A stretch of 64,000 nucleotides of DNA. Origin: Stomorhina lunata (Eukaryota > Arthropoda > Insecta > Diptera > Rhiniidae). The stretch's first letter is position 1, and every line of letters starts with the position of its first letter. The DNA lies in assembly GCA_933228675.1 (NCBI GenBank), contig OW121744.1, forward strand, positions 113,902,171 to 113,966,170. Direction: 5' to 3'. Below, piece by piece: positions 12,371 through 23,515 of this stretch. The position numbers and the translations under genes were made by a program. The notes under the pieces are model-generated. The model did no database searches and was not told the DNA's origin. It saw only the letters and a list, made by a program, of their open reading frames with translations.

Positions 12371-12485
12371 TTAATGAAGATGAAGACAAACACTTAGACT
12401 AAGAAAAAGGTATACCAAAAAACATAGGCTAGGACATAGGCTAAGATATAGATTACTACATAGACTAAGGCAAAGACTAAAACCC
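12371..12485 (-). repeat. Degenerate hexamer repeat, inverted copy
   Basis: ACATAGGCTAAG-like units that are the reverse complement of the repeat at 10424-10537; 12435-12452 pairs with 10520-10537. It directly abuts the left edge of family F. Confidence 0.7.
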
Positions 12486-13990
12486 TTGGGTACTATATTA
12501 GTACCTAAGGTGCTATATTAGTACCTTAGGTGATATATTCGTACCTTGGCTACTATATTAGCACCCTTGGGTACCATATTAGCACCCTTGGGTACTATAT
12601 TAGTACCCCTGGGTACTATATTAGTACCCCTGGGTACTATATTAGTACCCGTGGGTACTATATTAGTACCCTTGGGTACTACATTAGTACCTTTGGGTAC
12701 TATATTATCACCCTTGGGCACTATATTAGTACCCTTGGGCACTATATTAGTACCCTTGGGCACTATATTAGTACCCTTGGACACTATATTAGTATCCTTA
12801 GGAACTATATTAGTACCCTTGGGAACTATATTAGTACCCTTGGGCACTATATTAGTAACCTTGGGCACTATATTAGTACCCTTGGTCACTATATTAGTAC
12901 CCTTGGGTACTATATTAGTACCCTTGGGTACTATATTAGTACCCTTGGGTACTATATTAGTACCCTTGGGTACTATATTAGTACCCTTGGGTACTATATT
13001 AGTACCCTTGGGTACTATATTAGTACCCCTGGGTACTATATTAGTACCCTTGGGTACTATATTAGTACCCTTGGGTACTATATTAGTAACCTTGGGTACT
13101 ATATTAGTACCCTTGGGTACTACTTTAGTACCGTTGGGTACAATATTAGTACCGTTGGGTACAATATTAGAACCTTTGGGTACTATATTAGTACCCTTGT
13201 GTACTATATTAGTACCCTTGTGTACTATATTAGTACCCTTGGGTACTATATTAGTACCCTTGGGTACTATATTAGTACCCTTGGGTACTATATTAGTACC
13301 CTTGGGTACTATATTCGTACCCTTGGGTACTATAGTAGTACCCTTGGGTACTATATTAGTACCCTTGGGTGCTATATTAGTACCCTTGGGTACTATATTA
13401 GTACCCTTGGGTACTATATTAGTACCCTTGGGTACTATATTAGTACCCTTGGGTACTATATTAGTACCCTTGGGTACTATATTTGTACCCTTGGGTACTA
13501 TATCAGTACCCTTGGGTACTATATTAGTACCCTTGGGTACTATATTAGTACCCTTGGGTGCTATATTAGTACCCTTGGGTGCCATATTAGTAGCCTTGGG
13601 TGCTATATTAGTACTCTTGGGTGCTATATTAGTACTCTTGGGTACTATATTAGTACCTTTTGGTACTATATTAGTACCTTTGGGTACTATATTATTACCT
13701 TTGGGTACTATATTAGTACCTTTGAGTACCATATTGGTACCTTTGGGTATTATATTTGTACCTTTGGGTACTATATTAGTACCTATGGGTACTATAATAT
13801 TAACTTAGGGTAATATAGTAGTACCCTTGGGTACTATATTAGTACCCATTGGTAATATATTAGGACCCTTTGTTACTATATTAGTACTCTTGGGTAGTAT
13901 ATTAGTAATCTATATATATTAGTACTATATTAGTACACACCATTGCTTGTTATTTTCCTATTTGGGTATTATTTGTACCCTTGGGTTCTA
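12486..13990. repeat. Family F tandem array, 21-bp hairpin unit, about 67 copies plus a decaying edge
   Basis: The unit is GGGTACTATATTAGTACCC plus TT (21 bp). The 8-base arms GGGTACTA and TAGTACCC are perfect reverse complements round a 3-base TAT loop, so every unit can form a hairpin on either strand. The array is very homogeneous between about 12890 and 13560, with local variants (GGGCACT at 12716-12870, GGGTGCT at 13555-13625). Because 21 is divisible by three and the unit lacks stops in several frames, open frames of 404-427 codons run through it on both strands with heptapeptide periodicity (for example GTILVPL). These are judged to be artefacts of the period. Copies decay after about 13900. 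Confidence 0.95.
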
Positions 13991-14540
13991 TTTTCACTCT
14001 TTAATACTATAAAAGTACTGTTTGGTACTATATAAGTACCCTTGGATACTATAAAAGTACCCATACTATATAACTACCCAAGGGTACTATATAAGGGTAC
14101 TATATAAGTACCTAAGGGTATTATATAAGTACACAGGGGTACTATATAAGTACACAGGGGTACTATATAAGTACACAGGGGTACTATATAAGTACACAGG
14201 GGTACTATATAAGTACACAGGGGTACTATAGAAGTACACAGGGGAACTATGTAAGTATACAGAGGTAATATATAAGTACCCTTTGGTACTAGATAAGTAC
14301 CCTTGGGTGCTATAAAGGTACCCCTGTGTAGTGGATGAGTACATTTTTACTTATATAGTACCCCTTGGGTACTTACATATTAACACTTACTATATAAGTA
14401 TTCTTTGGTATTATATAAGTACTCTTGGGTACTACATAAGTACTCTTGGGTACTATAAGAGTACCATTGGGTATTATATAAGTACTCTTGGGTACTATGA
14501 AAATACCCCTGGGTATTGGATTAGAACATTTATGTACTAA
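13991..14540. repeat. Family F variant sub-arrays (ACTATATAAGTAC)
   Basis: A second set of 21-bp units. At 14087-14270 the unit is ACTATATAAGTACACAGGGG plus T, about eight homogeneous copies; at 14370-14530 it is more like GGGTACTATAAAAGTACTCTT with irregular spacing. The sub-arrays keep the 21-bp period and the GTACTATA core of family F but break the perfect arms, and they fade into single-copy DNA near 14540. Confidence 0.88.
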
Positions 14541-15220
14541 ATTTATTCTCTTAAGTTTTTGATTAGTAGTATAAAATTGCAATATTGTTACAATTTCAAA
14601 CCAAGTTCGCCAGCCAATACAACAGCGGTAAACTTTTCTTAGCACAAAAATTTCGTACAAAGTAGCAAAAAACCCCAAATAATTTTTCATTTCTCAACCT
14701 AAAGGAATTGGCTAAATGATGGTTAAACGATTTTGTTGATTTGTTTGTTAGCGTTTGTTATCGCTGAATTCCTAGATTCCACAAAAAAAAAAAACTAAAC
14801 AACCAAATCAGTCTGTTCTCCAGAGTGATTATCAATCCGAAGATAAGGAAAGACAATACCAAAATCTAAAGCAAATGTTTGAGGCTTTCAAAAAAATGGA
14901 GGCAAATTTAAACATTAGCAAAAAGCAACAATAGCTGTAAGCAAAAAACCAACACAAAGAACTGTTAACTAAATTGCTGGCAATGAGCCATCGCACTAAC
15001 AAGCCATAGTTGGCAATTTTGGCGTTTCTTTTCGATCTCGTGTTCCTTTTTTTCGAGTTAGTTTGTAATTTGTGTGTTTAGTTAAACAAATCGTTGATTG
15101 TGATTGAGTAAAGTTTGTTTAAAATGGAATGATTTTCAAGTAAATTTTTAACACTTAATTCTTTTTTGGGGAAGAGGTGGGGAATATGAGGTATGGCGGT
15201 GGGCAAAGATTACTATTACT
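14541..15220. other. Single-copy island with a 52-codon open stretch
   Basis: On + the frame 14776-14931 is open for 52 codons before TAG at 14932 and reads, in its second half, as a Lys/Gln/Glu-rich helix-like peptide (for example KQMFEAFKKMEANL). The A-rich strand makes such a reading easy by chance. No start or splice evidence is compelling. No other feature seen. Confidence 0.5.
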
Positions 15221-15224
15221 ATCC

Positions 15225-16091
15225 AGAAGACATTTCTATAGAAAAGTTGACGATAGGAAGACTTTTCTATTGAAAAGTTGACGATAGGAAGACTTTTCTA
15301 TTGAAAAGTTGACGATAGGAAGACTTTTCTATAGAAAAGTTGACGATAGGAAGACTTTTCTATAGAAAAGTTGACGATAGGAAGACTTTTCTATAGAAAA
15401 GTTGACGATAGGAAGACTTTTCTATAGAAAAGTTGACGATAGGAAGACTTTTCTAAAGAAAAGTTGACGATAGGAAGACTTTTCTAAAGAAAAGTTGACG
15501 ATAGAAAGACTTTTCTATAGAAAAGTTGACGATAGGAATACTTTTCTATAGAAAAGTTGACGATAGGAAGACTTTTCTATAGAAAAGTTGACGATAGGAA
15601 GACTTTTCTATAGAAAAGTTGACGATAGGAAGACTTTTCTATAGAAAAGTTGACGATAGGAAGACTTTTCTATAGAAAAGTTGACGATAGGAAGACTTTT
15701 CTATATAGGAAGACTTTTCTGTAGAAAAGTTGACGATAGGAAGACTTTTCTATAGAAAAGTTGAAGATAGGAAGACTTTTCTATAGAAAAGTTGACGATA
15801 GGAAGACTTTTCTATAGAAAAGTTGACGATAGGAAGACTTTTCTATAGAAAAGTTGACGATAGGAAGACTTTTCTATAGAAAAGTTGACGATAGGAAGAC
15901 TTTTCTATAGAAAAGTTGACGATAGGAAGGCTTTTCTATAGAAAAGTTGACGATAGGAAGACTTTTCTATAGAAAAGTTGACGATAGGAAGACTTTTCTG
16001 TAGAAAAGCTGACGATATGAAGACTTTTCTATAGAAAAGTTGACAATAGGAAGACTTTTCTATAGAAAAGTTGACGATAGGAAGACATTTC
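15225..16091 (+). repeat. Family B tandem array, forward, about 28 copies of 31 bp
   Basis: The unit is the perfect 18-bp palindrome ACTTTTCTATAGAAAAGT plus the 13-bp spacer TGACGATAGGAAG. Homogeneous except for CTAAAG cores (15455-15490) and a partial unit at about 15703-15720 ('ctatataggaagac'), a local slippage or deletion. The edges carry the GACATTT variant (15230 and 16084). Confidence 0.95.
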
Positions 16092-17285
16092 TGATGCTTG
16101 ATACTAAATATTGCCCATTCCTGATAAATAGCTTTAGATATACCCAAAGGCCTAGTATTTACACTTTTTATAATAAAACAATTGAAAATAATATTTAGTC
16201 TTAAGCGGGAGAAACTCAACCTAAATGGAAGAACAATTATTACCTATCGAGGCTGAAACCGTAATCAAGTAGTTCGTAAATGATTTCACCGAAAAAAATA
16301 AATAAATGTATCAAAAATCAGAAAATAATCATAATTGTAAAAAAGCCTAAAGTGTGGTTAAGTGAGTGAAAATGAATGGGTGCAAAAAACCGCTTGATTT
16401 GGCCAAGTTTAAAGGCATTAAATTATTTGTTTTGACTGAAGTGTGGATGGAAGGATGGAGAGACAGACAGAGGGGGTGGTTTAGACGGACGAACTTAAGC
16501 AATTATTAATGAAACTGTTAAAAATTATTTATAACAATTTGCACCTTCTTCGGCTGAAAAGAGTGTTTGGCTGTTTATTAAGTTGATTTAACCGATTTTT
16601 ATAAAAATATTTGCAATTCAATTTTTTTTTTGTTTTTCCCAACAAGTCGACTGTTATAATTTGTTTAAATAATAAAACGTTTATAACCCATAATTTTTTC
16701 ACGTTAAATATAAATTGTCTGTTTGAGTAAATTGCTATTAAACAAAAAAAAAGCTGTTATAAAAATATTTTGTTGATTTTAAAAATTATTTATAAATTTT
16801 AATTTATTGCATTTTTTATTTTAGCTGATGTTTTATCGTTTTGGTGTTGGCGGCGGCAATGATGGCCGATGTCGATGAGGTGTTGGCCTACCATTTGGCA
16901 GGAGTTGATTGTATTTTATTTTCACTGGCTCACTCCTTCTCCTTCTGGAGCTGGACACGTAATTTTAAGTAAACAAATTTACGTTTTAAGGCAATTATTA
17001 TTCACCCGTGTGTAAATTAATTTTAAGACCTGCGTTGCAGTATAATAATTTAGAAAAAATGCTAATAATTTTTAATAAAGTACATAAGTAAAATGGAAAT
17101 TGCTAAAACAACTACAGGTTTCTCATAAATCTTAATAAATCGAAAAAAAAGTTTTGAAAAAAACAAGTATTGAAAATTTTTTGCTACAAAGTTACTACTC
17201 CTGGTAATATAAAAGAATACAAGGAATGCTTGTGATATAGACGACTCTTTATTACTCTACTCAGAGTATAATAAAAAACAAAGAA
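16092..17285. other. Single-copy island with a GC-richer coding-looking patch at 16822-16972
   Basis: Mostly AT-rich single-copy DNA. At 16822-16972 the composition rises and a + frame opens, with tandem ATGs at 16859 and 16862 and a TAA at 16970, encoding 37 residues (it includes MADVDEVLAYHLAG). A T-rich tract ending in TTTTATTTTAG (to 16824) is acceptor-like, and AAGTAAAC (16967-16974) is donor-like. The opposite strand is also open here, so the signal is ambiguous. Treat as a candidate micro-exon or conserved element only. Confidence 0.45.
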
Positions 17286-17289
17286 AAAA

Positions 17290-18500
17290 TCATTATTTCT
17301 ATAGTGAAGTTGACAATGGGAAGACTTTTGAATAGAAAAGTCGAAGATGGAAAGACTTTTCTGTAGAAAAGTTGACGATGGAAAGACTATTCTATAGAAA
17401 AGTTGACGATGGGAAGACTTTTCTATACAAAAGTTGACGATGGGAAGACTTTTATATAGAAAAGTTGACGACGGGAAGACTTTTATATAGAAAAGATGAA
17501 GATGGGAAGATATTTCTATAGAAAAGTTGACGATGGGAAGACTTTTCTATAGAAAAGTTGATGATGATAAGACTTTTGTATAGAAATGCTGATGATGGGA
17601 AGACTTTTCTTAAGAAATGTTGACGATGGAAAGACATATCTGTAGAAAAGTTGACGATGGGAAGACTTTTCTAAAGAAAAGTTAACGATGGAAAGACTTT
17701 TCTAATGAAAATTTGACGATGGGAAGACTTTTCTAAAGAAAAGTTGACGATGGGAAGACTTTTCTATAGAAATGTTGACGATGGGAAGACTTTTCTATAG
17801 AAAAGTTGACGATGGGAAGACTTTTCTATAGAAAAGTTGACGATGGGAAGACTTTTCTATAGAAAAGTTGACGATGGGAAGACTTTTCTATAGAAAGGTT
17901 GACGATGGGAAGACTTTTCTATAGAAAAGTTGACGATGGGAAGACTTTTCTATAGAAAAGTTGACGATGGGAAGACTTTTCTGTAGAAAAGTTGACGATG
18001 GGAAGACTTTTCTATAGAAAAGTTGACGATGGGAAGACTTTTCTATAGAAATGTTGACGATGGGAAGACTTTTCTATAGAAAAGTTGACGATGGGAAGAC
18101 TTTTCTATAGAAAAGTTGACGATGGGAAGACTTTTCTATAGAAAAGTTAACGATGGGGAGACTTTTCTATAGAAAAGTTGACGTTGGAAAACTTTTCTAT
18201 AGAAAAGTTGATGATAAGATGACTTTTTTTTTGCTATAGAAAGGTTGACGATAGGAAGTCTTTTCTATAGAAAAGTTGATGATAAGATGACTTTTTTATA
18301 GAAAAGTTGACGATAGATAGTATTTTCTGTAGAAAAGTTGACGATAGGAAGTATTTTCTATAGAAAAGTTGACGATAGGAAGTCTTTTCTATAGAAAAGT
18401 TGACGGTAGAAATTCTTTTCAATAGAACCGTTGACGATAGGAAGTCTCTTCTATAGAAAAGTTGACGATAAGAAGTCTCTTCTATAGAAAAGTTGACGAT
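17290..18500 (+). repeat. Family B tandem array, forward, GATGGG then GATAGG subtypes, about 39 copies
   Basis: Units of 31 bp with core CTTTTCTATAGAAAAG. From 17290 to about 18190 the spacer is TGACGATGGGAAG; from about 18200 to 18500 it becomes TGACGATAGGAAG with TC replacing AC before TTTT. So two subfamilies sit side by side in the same register. The left third (17290-17700) is diverged and the middle (17750-18140) is near-identical. Confidence 0.95.
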
Positions 18501-19595
18501 ATATATAACAAACGGAATGACATACTTATCACGCATACAAACAAATTTTTTCAACCTTAAAATCATTAAAGGAAACTTTAAATCCCTTCTCGTCGAAATC
18601 TTAAATTCTTTCATTGACTACGTAAAACAGGTTAAGCTTCAAATGGCTTTACCTACTACTAGAAATCCATTGTAATATCAATGTAGACGCATTACAACTT
18701 CTTTCCAGTCAAAGTACCCGAGACAATAAATTGAACATAAATAAAATGAAATTGTAAAAAAAATATGGAAAGACATTTTTAATTTATTTATTATGATTGC
18801 TATTACAGTATTATTGCTAACAATAAAATCATGTGATATAATAAGAATAATATTATTTAAAAGACAGGAAACCTATTCGGTTTAAGGCAGTATCTACAAT
18901 ATATAAATCTATATAGTCACTTAAAATGATAAAGGACGTAAGAGACATAAAATTTGAAATTAAAATTTTGAAGTGAGTTTAAAAATGATTCGGTTGAGTA
19001 TATCAAAAAAAAAAAGAAATTTTTTTTTTATTTTTTTCACTTAAGCCCTTTTGGATATTAAAGAACGCTACAAGGGTATATTTAGTAAAGCAATCATTTT
19101 AAAGAACTTCACCAGCCTTCGGTATATAAGATATCAACAATATGCAGGAGTATATACTTATGTATGTTGTAGAGATTATCCTCAGATTGTATTCAAACAA
19201 CTTAATTGAATTTGAAGGCAGTCAAGCATTATTTATGCGATTCTCTTTACGTCATCATAATCATCATGATGAAGTATGTGCATTAGGAAAATCAACTTCA
19301 TTAAAAAGTTGATATAAAGACAATATGCACTAAGAGAAATCTATTGCAAATATATTGCATATATATATTGTATATATGTAACAAATTAATACTTTGATAC
19401 TTTTCTTTAAAAAAAATCAAAGTTTAGAGCATATATTTAGGAAATCGAAGGAACAATATATTGAACGATATACAATTTATCTCTGTGTAAACACTTGCTT
19501 CTCTAAAAACATTTAAAAGCCAAAGACTATTTGAGTTTCAAATTTACTTAAAAAATTAACTATAATTAAGTTTTGTATAAAAGATTCTGAAGAAT
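18501..19595. other. Single-copy island, no gene seen
   Basis: AT-rich with homopolymer runs (19007-19040) and a TATA-rich patch (19350-19385). A 60-codon frame starting inside the preceding repeat has no support. Confidence 0.6.
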
Positions 19596-21815
19596 AATTG
19601 TCCTATCGTCAACTTTTCTGTAAAAAAATTGTACTATCGTCCACTTTTTTACAGAAAAATATGCCTATCGTCCACTTTTCTATAGAAAAATTTGCCTATC
19701 GTCCACTTTTCTGTAGAAAAATATGCCTATCGTTAACTCTTCTATAGAAAAATATGCCTGTAGTCAACTTTTCTATAGAAAAATATGCCAATCGTCAACT
19801 TTCTATAGAAAAATTTGTCTATCGTCAACTTTTCTATTGAAAAATTTGCCTATAGTCAACTTTTCTATAGAAAAATTTGCCCATCGTCCACTTTTCTATA
19901 GAAAAATTTGCCTATCGTCAAATTTTCTATAGAAAAATTTGCCTATCGTCAAATTTTCTATAGAAAAATTTGCCTATCGTCAAATTTTCTATAGAAAAAT
20001 TTGCCTATCGTCAAATTTTCTATAGAAAAATTTGCCTATCGTCAACTTTTCTATAGAAAAATATGCCAATCGTCAACTTTTCTATAGAAAAATTTGTCTA
20101 TCGTCAACTTTTCTATTGAAAAATTTGCCTATCGTCAACTTTTCTATAGAAAAATTTGCCTATCGTCAACTTTTCTATAGAAAAATTTGCCTATCGTCAT
20201 TTTTTCTATAGAAAAATTTGCCTATCGTCAACTTTTCTATAGAAAAATTTGCCTATCGTCAACTTTTCTATAGAAAAATTTGCCTACCGTCATTTTTTCT
20301 ATAGAAAAATTTGCGTATCGTCATTTCTTCTATAGAAAAATTTGCCTATCGTCATTTTTCTATAGAAAAATTTGCCTATCGTCATTTATTCTATAGAAAA
20401 ATTTGCCTATCGTCATTTTTTTTATAGACAAATTTGCCTATCGTCATTTTTTCTATAGAAAAATTTGCCTATCGTCATTTTTTCTATAGAAAAATTTGCC
20501 TGTCGTAATTTTTTCTATAGAAAAATTGTCCTTTTGTAAACTTTTCTATAGAAAAACTTGCCTATTGCCATTTTTTTTTTCTATAGAAAAATTTGCCTAT
20601 CGTCATTTTTTCAATAGAAAAATTTGCCTATCGTCATTTTTTCTATAGAAAAATTTGCCTATCGTCATTTTTTCTTTAGAAAAATTTGCCTATCGTCAAC
20701 TTTCCTATAGAAAAATTTGCCTATCGTCAACTTTTCTATAGAAAAATTTGCCTATCGTCAACTTTTCTATAGAAAAATTTGCCTATCGTCAACTTTTCTA
20801 TAGAAAAATTTGCCTATCGTCAACTTTTCTATAGAAAAATTTGCCTATCGTCAACTTTTCTATAGAAAAATTTGCCTATCGTCAACTTTTCTATAGAAAA
20901 ATTTGCCTACCGTCATTTTTTCTATAGAAAAATTTGCGTATCGTCATTTCTTCTATAGAAAAATTTGCCTATCGTCATTTTTCTATAGAAAAATTTGCCT
21001 ATCGTCATTTATTCTATAGAAAAATTTGCCTATCGTCATTTTTTCTATAGAAAAATTTGCCTATCGTCATTTTTTCTATAGAAAAATTTGCCTATCGTAA
21101 TTTTTTCTATAGAAAAATTTGCCTATCGTCATTTTTTCTATAGAAAAATTTGCCTATCGTAAACATTTCTATAGAAAAATTTGCCTATCGTCAACTTTTC
21201 TATAGAAAAATTTGCCTATCGTCATTTTTTCTATAGAAAAATTTGCCTGTCGTCAACTTTTCTATAGAAAAATTTGCCTACCGTCATTTTTTCTATAGAA
21301 AAATTTGCGTATCGTCATTTTATCTAAAGAAAAATTTGCCTATCGTCATTTTTCTATTTTCATTTTTTCTATAGAAAAATTTGCCTATCGCCATTTTTTC
21401 TATAGAAAAATTTACCGATCGTCATTTTTTCTATAGAAAAATTTGCCTATCGTTATTTTTTCTTTAGAAAAATTTGCCTATCGTCATTTTTTCTTTAGAA
21501 AAATTTGCCTATCGTCATTTTTTCTTTAGAAAAATTTGCCTATCGTCATTTTTTCTTTAGAAAAATTTGCCTATCGTCATTTTTTCTGTAGAAAAATTTG
21601 CCTATCGTCATTTTTTCTATAAAAAAAATTGCCTATCGTAATTTTTTCTATAGAAAAATTTGCCTATCGTCATTTTTTTATAGAAAAATTTGCCTATCGT
21701 CATTTTTTCTATAGAAAAGTTTGCCTTTCTTCATTTTTTCTAAAGAAAAATTTGTCTATCGTCATTTTTCTATAGAATAATTTGCCTGTCGTCATTTTTC
21801 TATCTTTCTATCATC
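19596..21815 (-). repeat. Family E tandem array, about 71 copies of 31 bp, with duplicated blocks
   Basis: The unit is TTTTCTATAGAAAAA plus TTTGCCTATCGTCATT. It equals family B in reverse orientation with GTCTTCC replaced by ATTTGCC; the left part keeps B's GTCAACTTTTC, and the right part has GTCATTTTTTC. Marker units TGCCTACCG followed by TGCGTATCG recur at 20281, 20904 and 21275 with matching neighbours, showing block duplication of about 20 and 12 units. The right edge decays near 21780-21815. Confidence 0.95.
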
Positions 21816-22380
21816 AACTTTTTTAACTTTAGTTTTTTATCTTTAGAAATGTATTCCTATCTTCAGTTTTACATATAAAACTTGGCATTTTTCTTTTGGC
21901 TCATTGCATTTTAGCCTAATTTTTTTGAAAGTGATAGCATCTGTGTAATGTTTTGTCCTTATTTGAAGACGATATCAGCAAAAAAGTTAAAATATTACTT
22001 ACATTTGTAATTTCTAATTACAGAAAAACAAACTCAAATAGTCCCCAGTGTCTAGTAGAGCTTAATGCATCAGTTTTTGTTTCAATTTTTCTTCTTATAC
22101 TTAAAATCTACAAAGGATTCTGGTTTGTTCATCAGTATTGGTTGTTCTTGTATTCTTGAAACAAAATTCTGAGGATAAGTAATTAGAAATACATATCATC
22201 ATATCTTGTGATAGATTAACATACATCAAGTAAATCTAGTCGAGTGTTTAATTGGAAGAAAAACATACAATTTTTTGTAGCCCTTTCAAAATATTAATCC
22301 CTTAAAAAATTAATTTCTCTAAAAGGTTTTAAATATGAAAATACAAAAATATTTAAATTTAAACTTAGAAAGAATCACTT
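21816..22380. other. Single-copy island, no gene seen
   Basis: AT-rich; a 68-codon frame near 21953-22159 has no recognisable content. No structure seen. Confidence 0.55.
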
Positions 22381-22560
22381 TTCTGTTATGTATTTTTTCT
22401 ATAAAAATGTCTTATCTTAAAATTGTCCAAAGAAATATGTTCCTATTGAAACGTTTCTACAGCAATGTCTTGCTATCTTCAACTTGACTGTAGAAGTGTC
22501 TTTATATTGTGAAGTTTTTTCTTATTGAAAACTCTTTTTTGTCATCTTCACATTAAATTT
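22381..22560 (-). repeat. Highly diverged family B relic
   Basis: Recognisable fragments in order: TTTTTTCTATAAAAATGTCTT, TTCCTATTGAAACGTTTCTAC, GTCTTGCTATCTTCAACTTG and CTGTAGAAGTGTC. The spacer and core words are those of reverse family B but the register is largely lost. Confidence 0.55.
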
Positions 22561-23195
22561 CCCAGACGAGTCGTAATATACTTACCAGCAACCAAAGACT
22601 TTATTTGTCTTTGTTTAACTAAAAGATAACAATCATTTAGATTCATTTGGGACACTCATTAGTTTAAATTATACAACATAAGAAAAACCTTATATATTTC
22701 TAATCAGTTTTATATATCCTAAAGATATCGTAATAGTTACACTGATTACTTTCGTTTTAGTTTTTTATTTCTACCTCCATTGCATATCCTATAGCCTAGT
22801 TAGGGTTTTTCTTATTTCTTATCCTAATTTTCTTATTTACAGTTAACAAATGATACTTCCTTTATGGCTTGCAATCAGCCAATAAGTCAAAACACAAGAA
22901 CTAAAAAACCTGAGCCATGCAATATAAAAATTATTTTTTTCACTCATGAAAACACTCGAATGCAAAACGGTACCCATTTGGCCAACTTTGTTATGTTTAA
23001 ATATTAAACTATTGTAAGGGCACGGAATCTTATAGCAAATGAAATATAAAATTTTTCTTTAAAAGAAAAATTCTAAATAAATCAGTTGAGGTACGAGCAG
23101 CACGATTGCCTCATAACAAATAAAATAACATGACCATAAAGCGCTATTTGGCCAAAGTGTTTAAGGTAGCATATAACAGGGCCAGGAATTTTATT
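22561..23195. other. Single-copy island, no gene seen
   Basis: AT-rich single-copy sequence with no repeat or open frame of note. Confidence 0.6.
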
Positions 23196-23515
23196 TCAAA
23201 GACATTTTCATAAAAAAGTTGACGATTGGATGACATTTCTAAAGAAAAGTTGACGAGAAGAAGAAAGTTGAAGATATGAAGACTTTTCTATAGATTGAAA
23301 AGTTGACGAGAAGAAGACATTTCTATAAAAGAGTTGAAGAAACTTAGACTTTTCTATAGAAAAGTTGACATAAGGAAGACTTTTCTATAGAAAAATTGAC
23401 GTAAATAAAACTTTTCTATAGAAAAGTTGAAGTCAATAAGACTTTTCTATAGAAAAGTCAACATAAGATAAACTTTTCTATAAAAAAGTTGAGATAAGAA
23501 AGAGTTTTCTATAGA
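23196..23515 (+). repeat. Degenerate family B array, forward, about 10 units
   Basis: 31-bp-type units with spacers GACGAGAAGAAGAC, GACATAAGGAAGAC and GAGATAAGAAAGAG. It runs without a gap into the opposite-orientation family E array. Cores at 23478, 23509 and 23540 remain exactly 31 bp apart across the orientation switch. Confidence 0.9.

Noticed and set aside
12518..13813. Open frames of 404, 420 and 427 codons on both strands
   Set aside because: All three are pure translations of the 21-bp family F unit. The period is a multiple of three and lacks stops, so length carries no evidence of coding. No unique sequence, signal or exon structure is attached.
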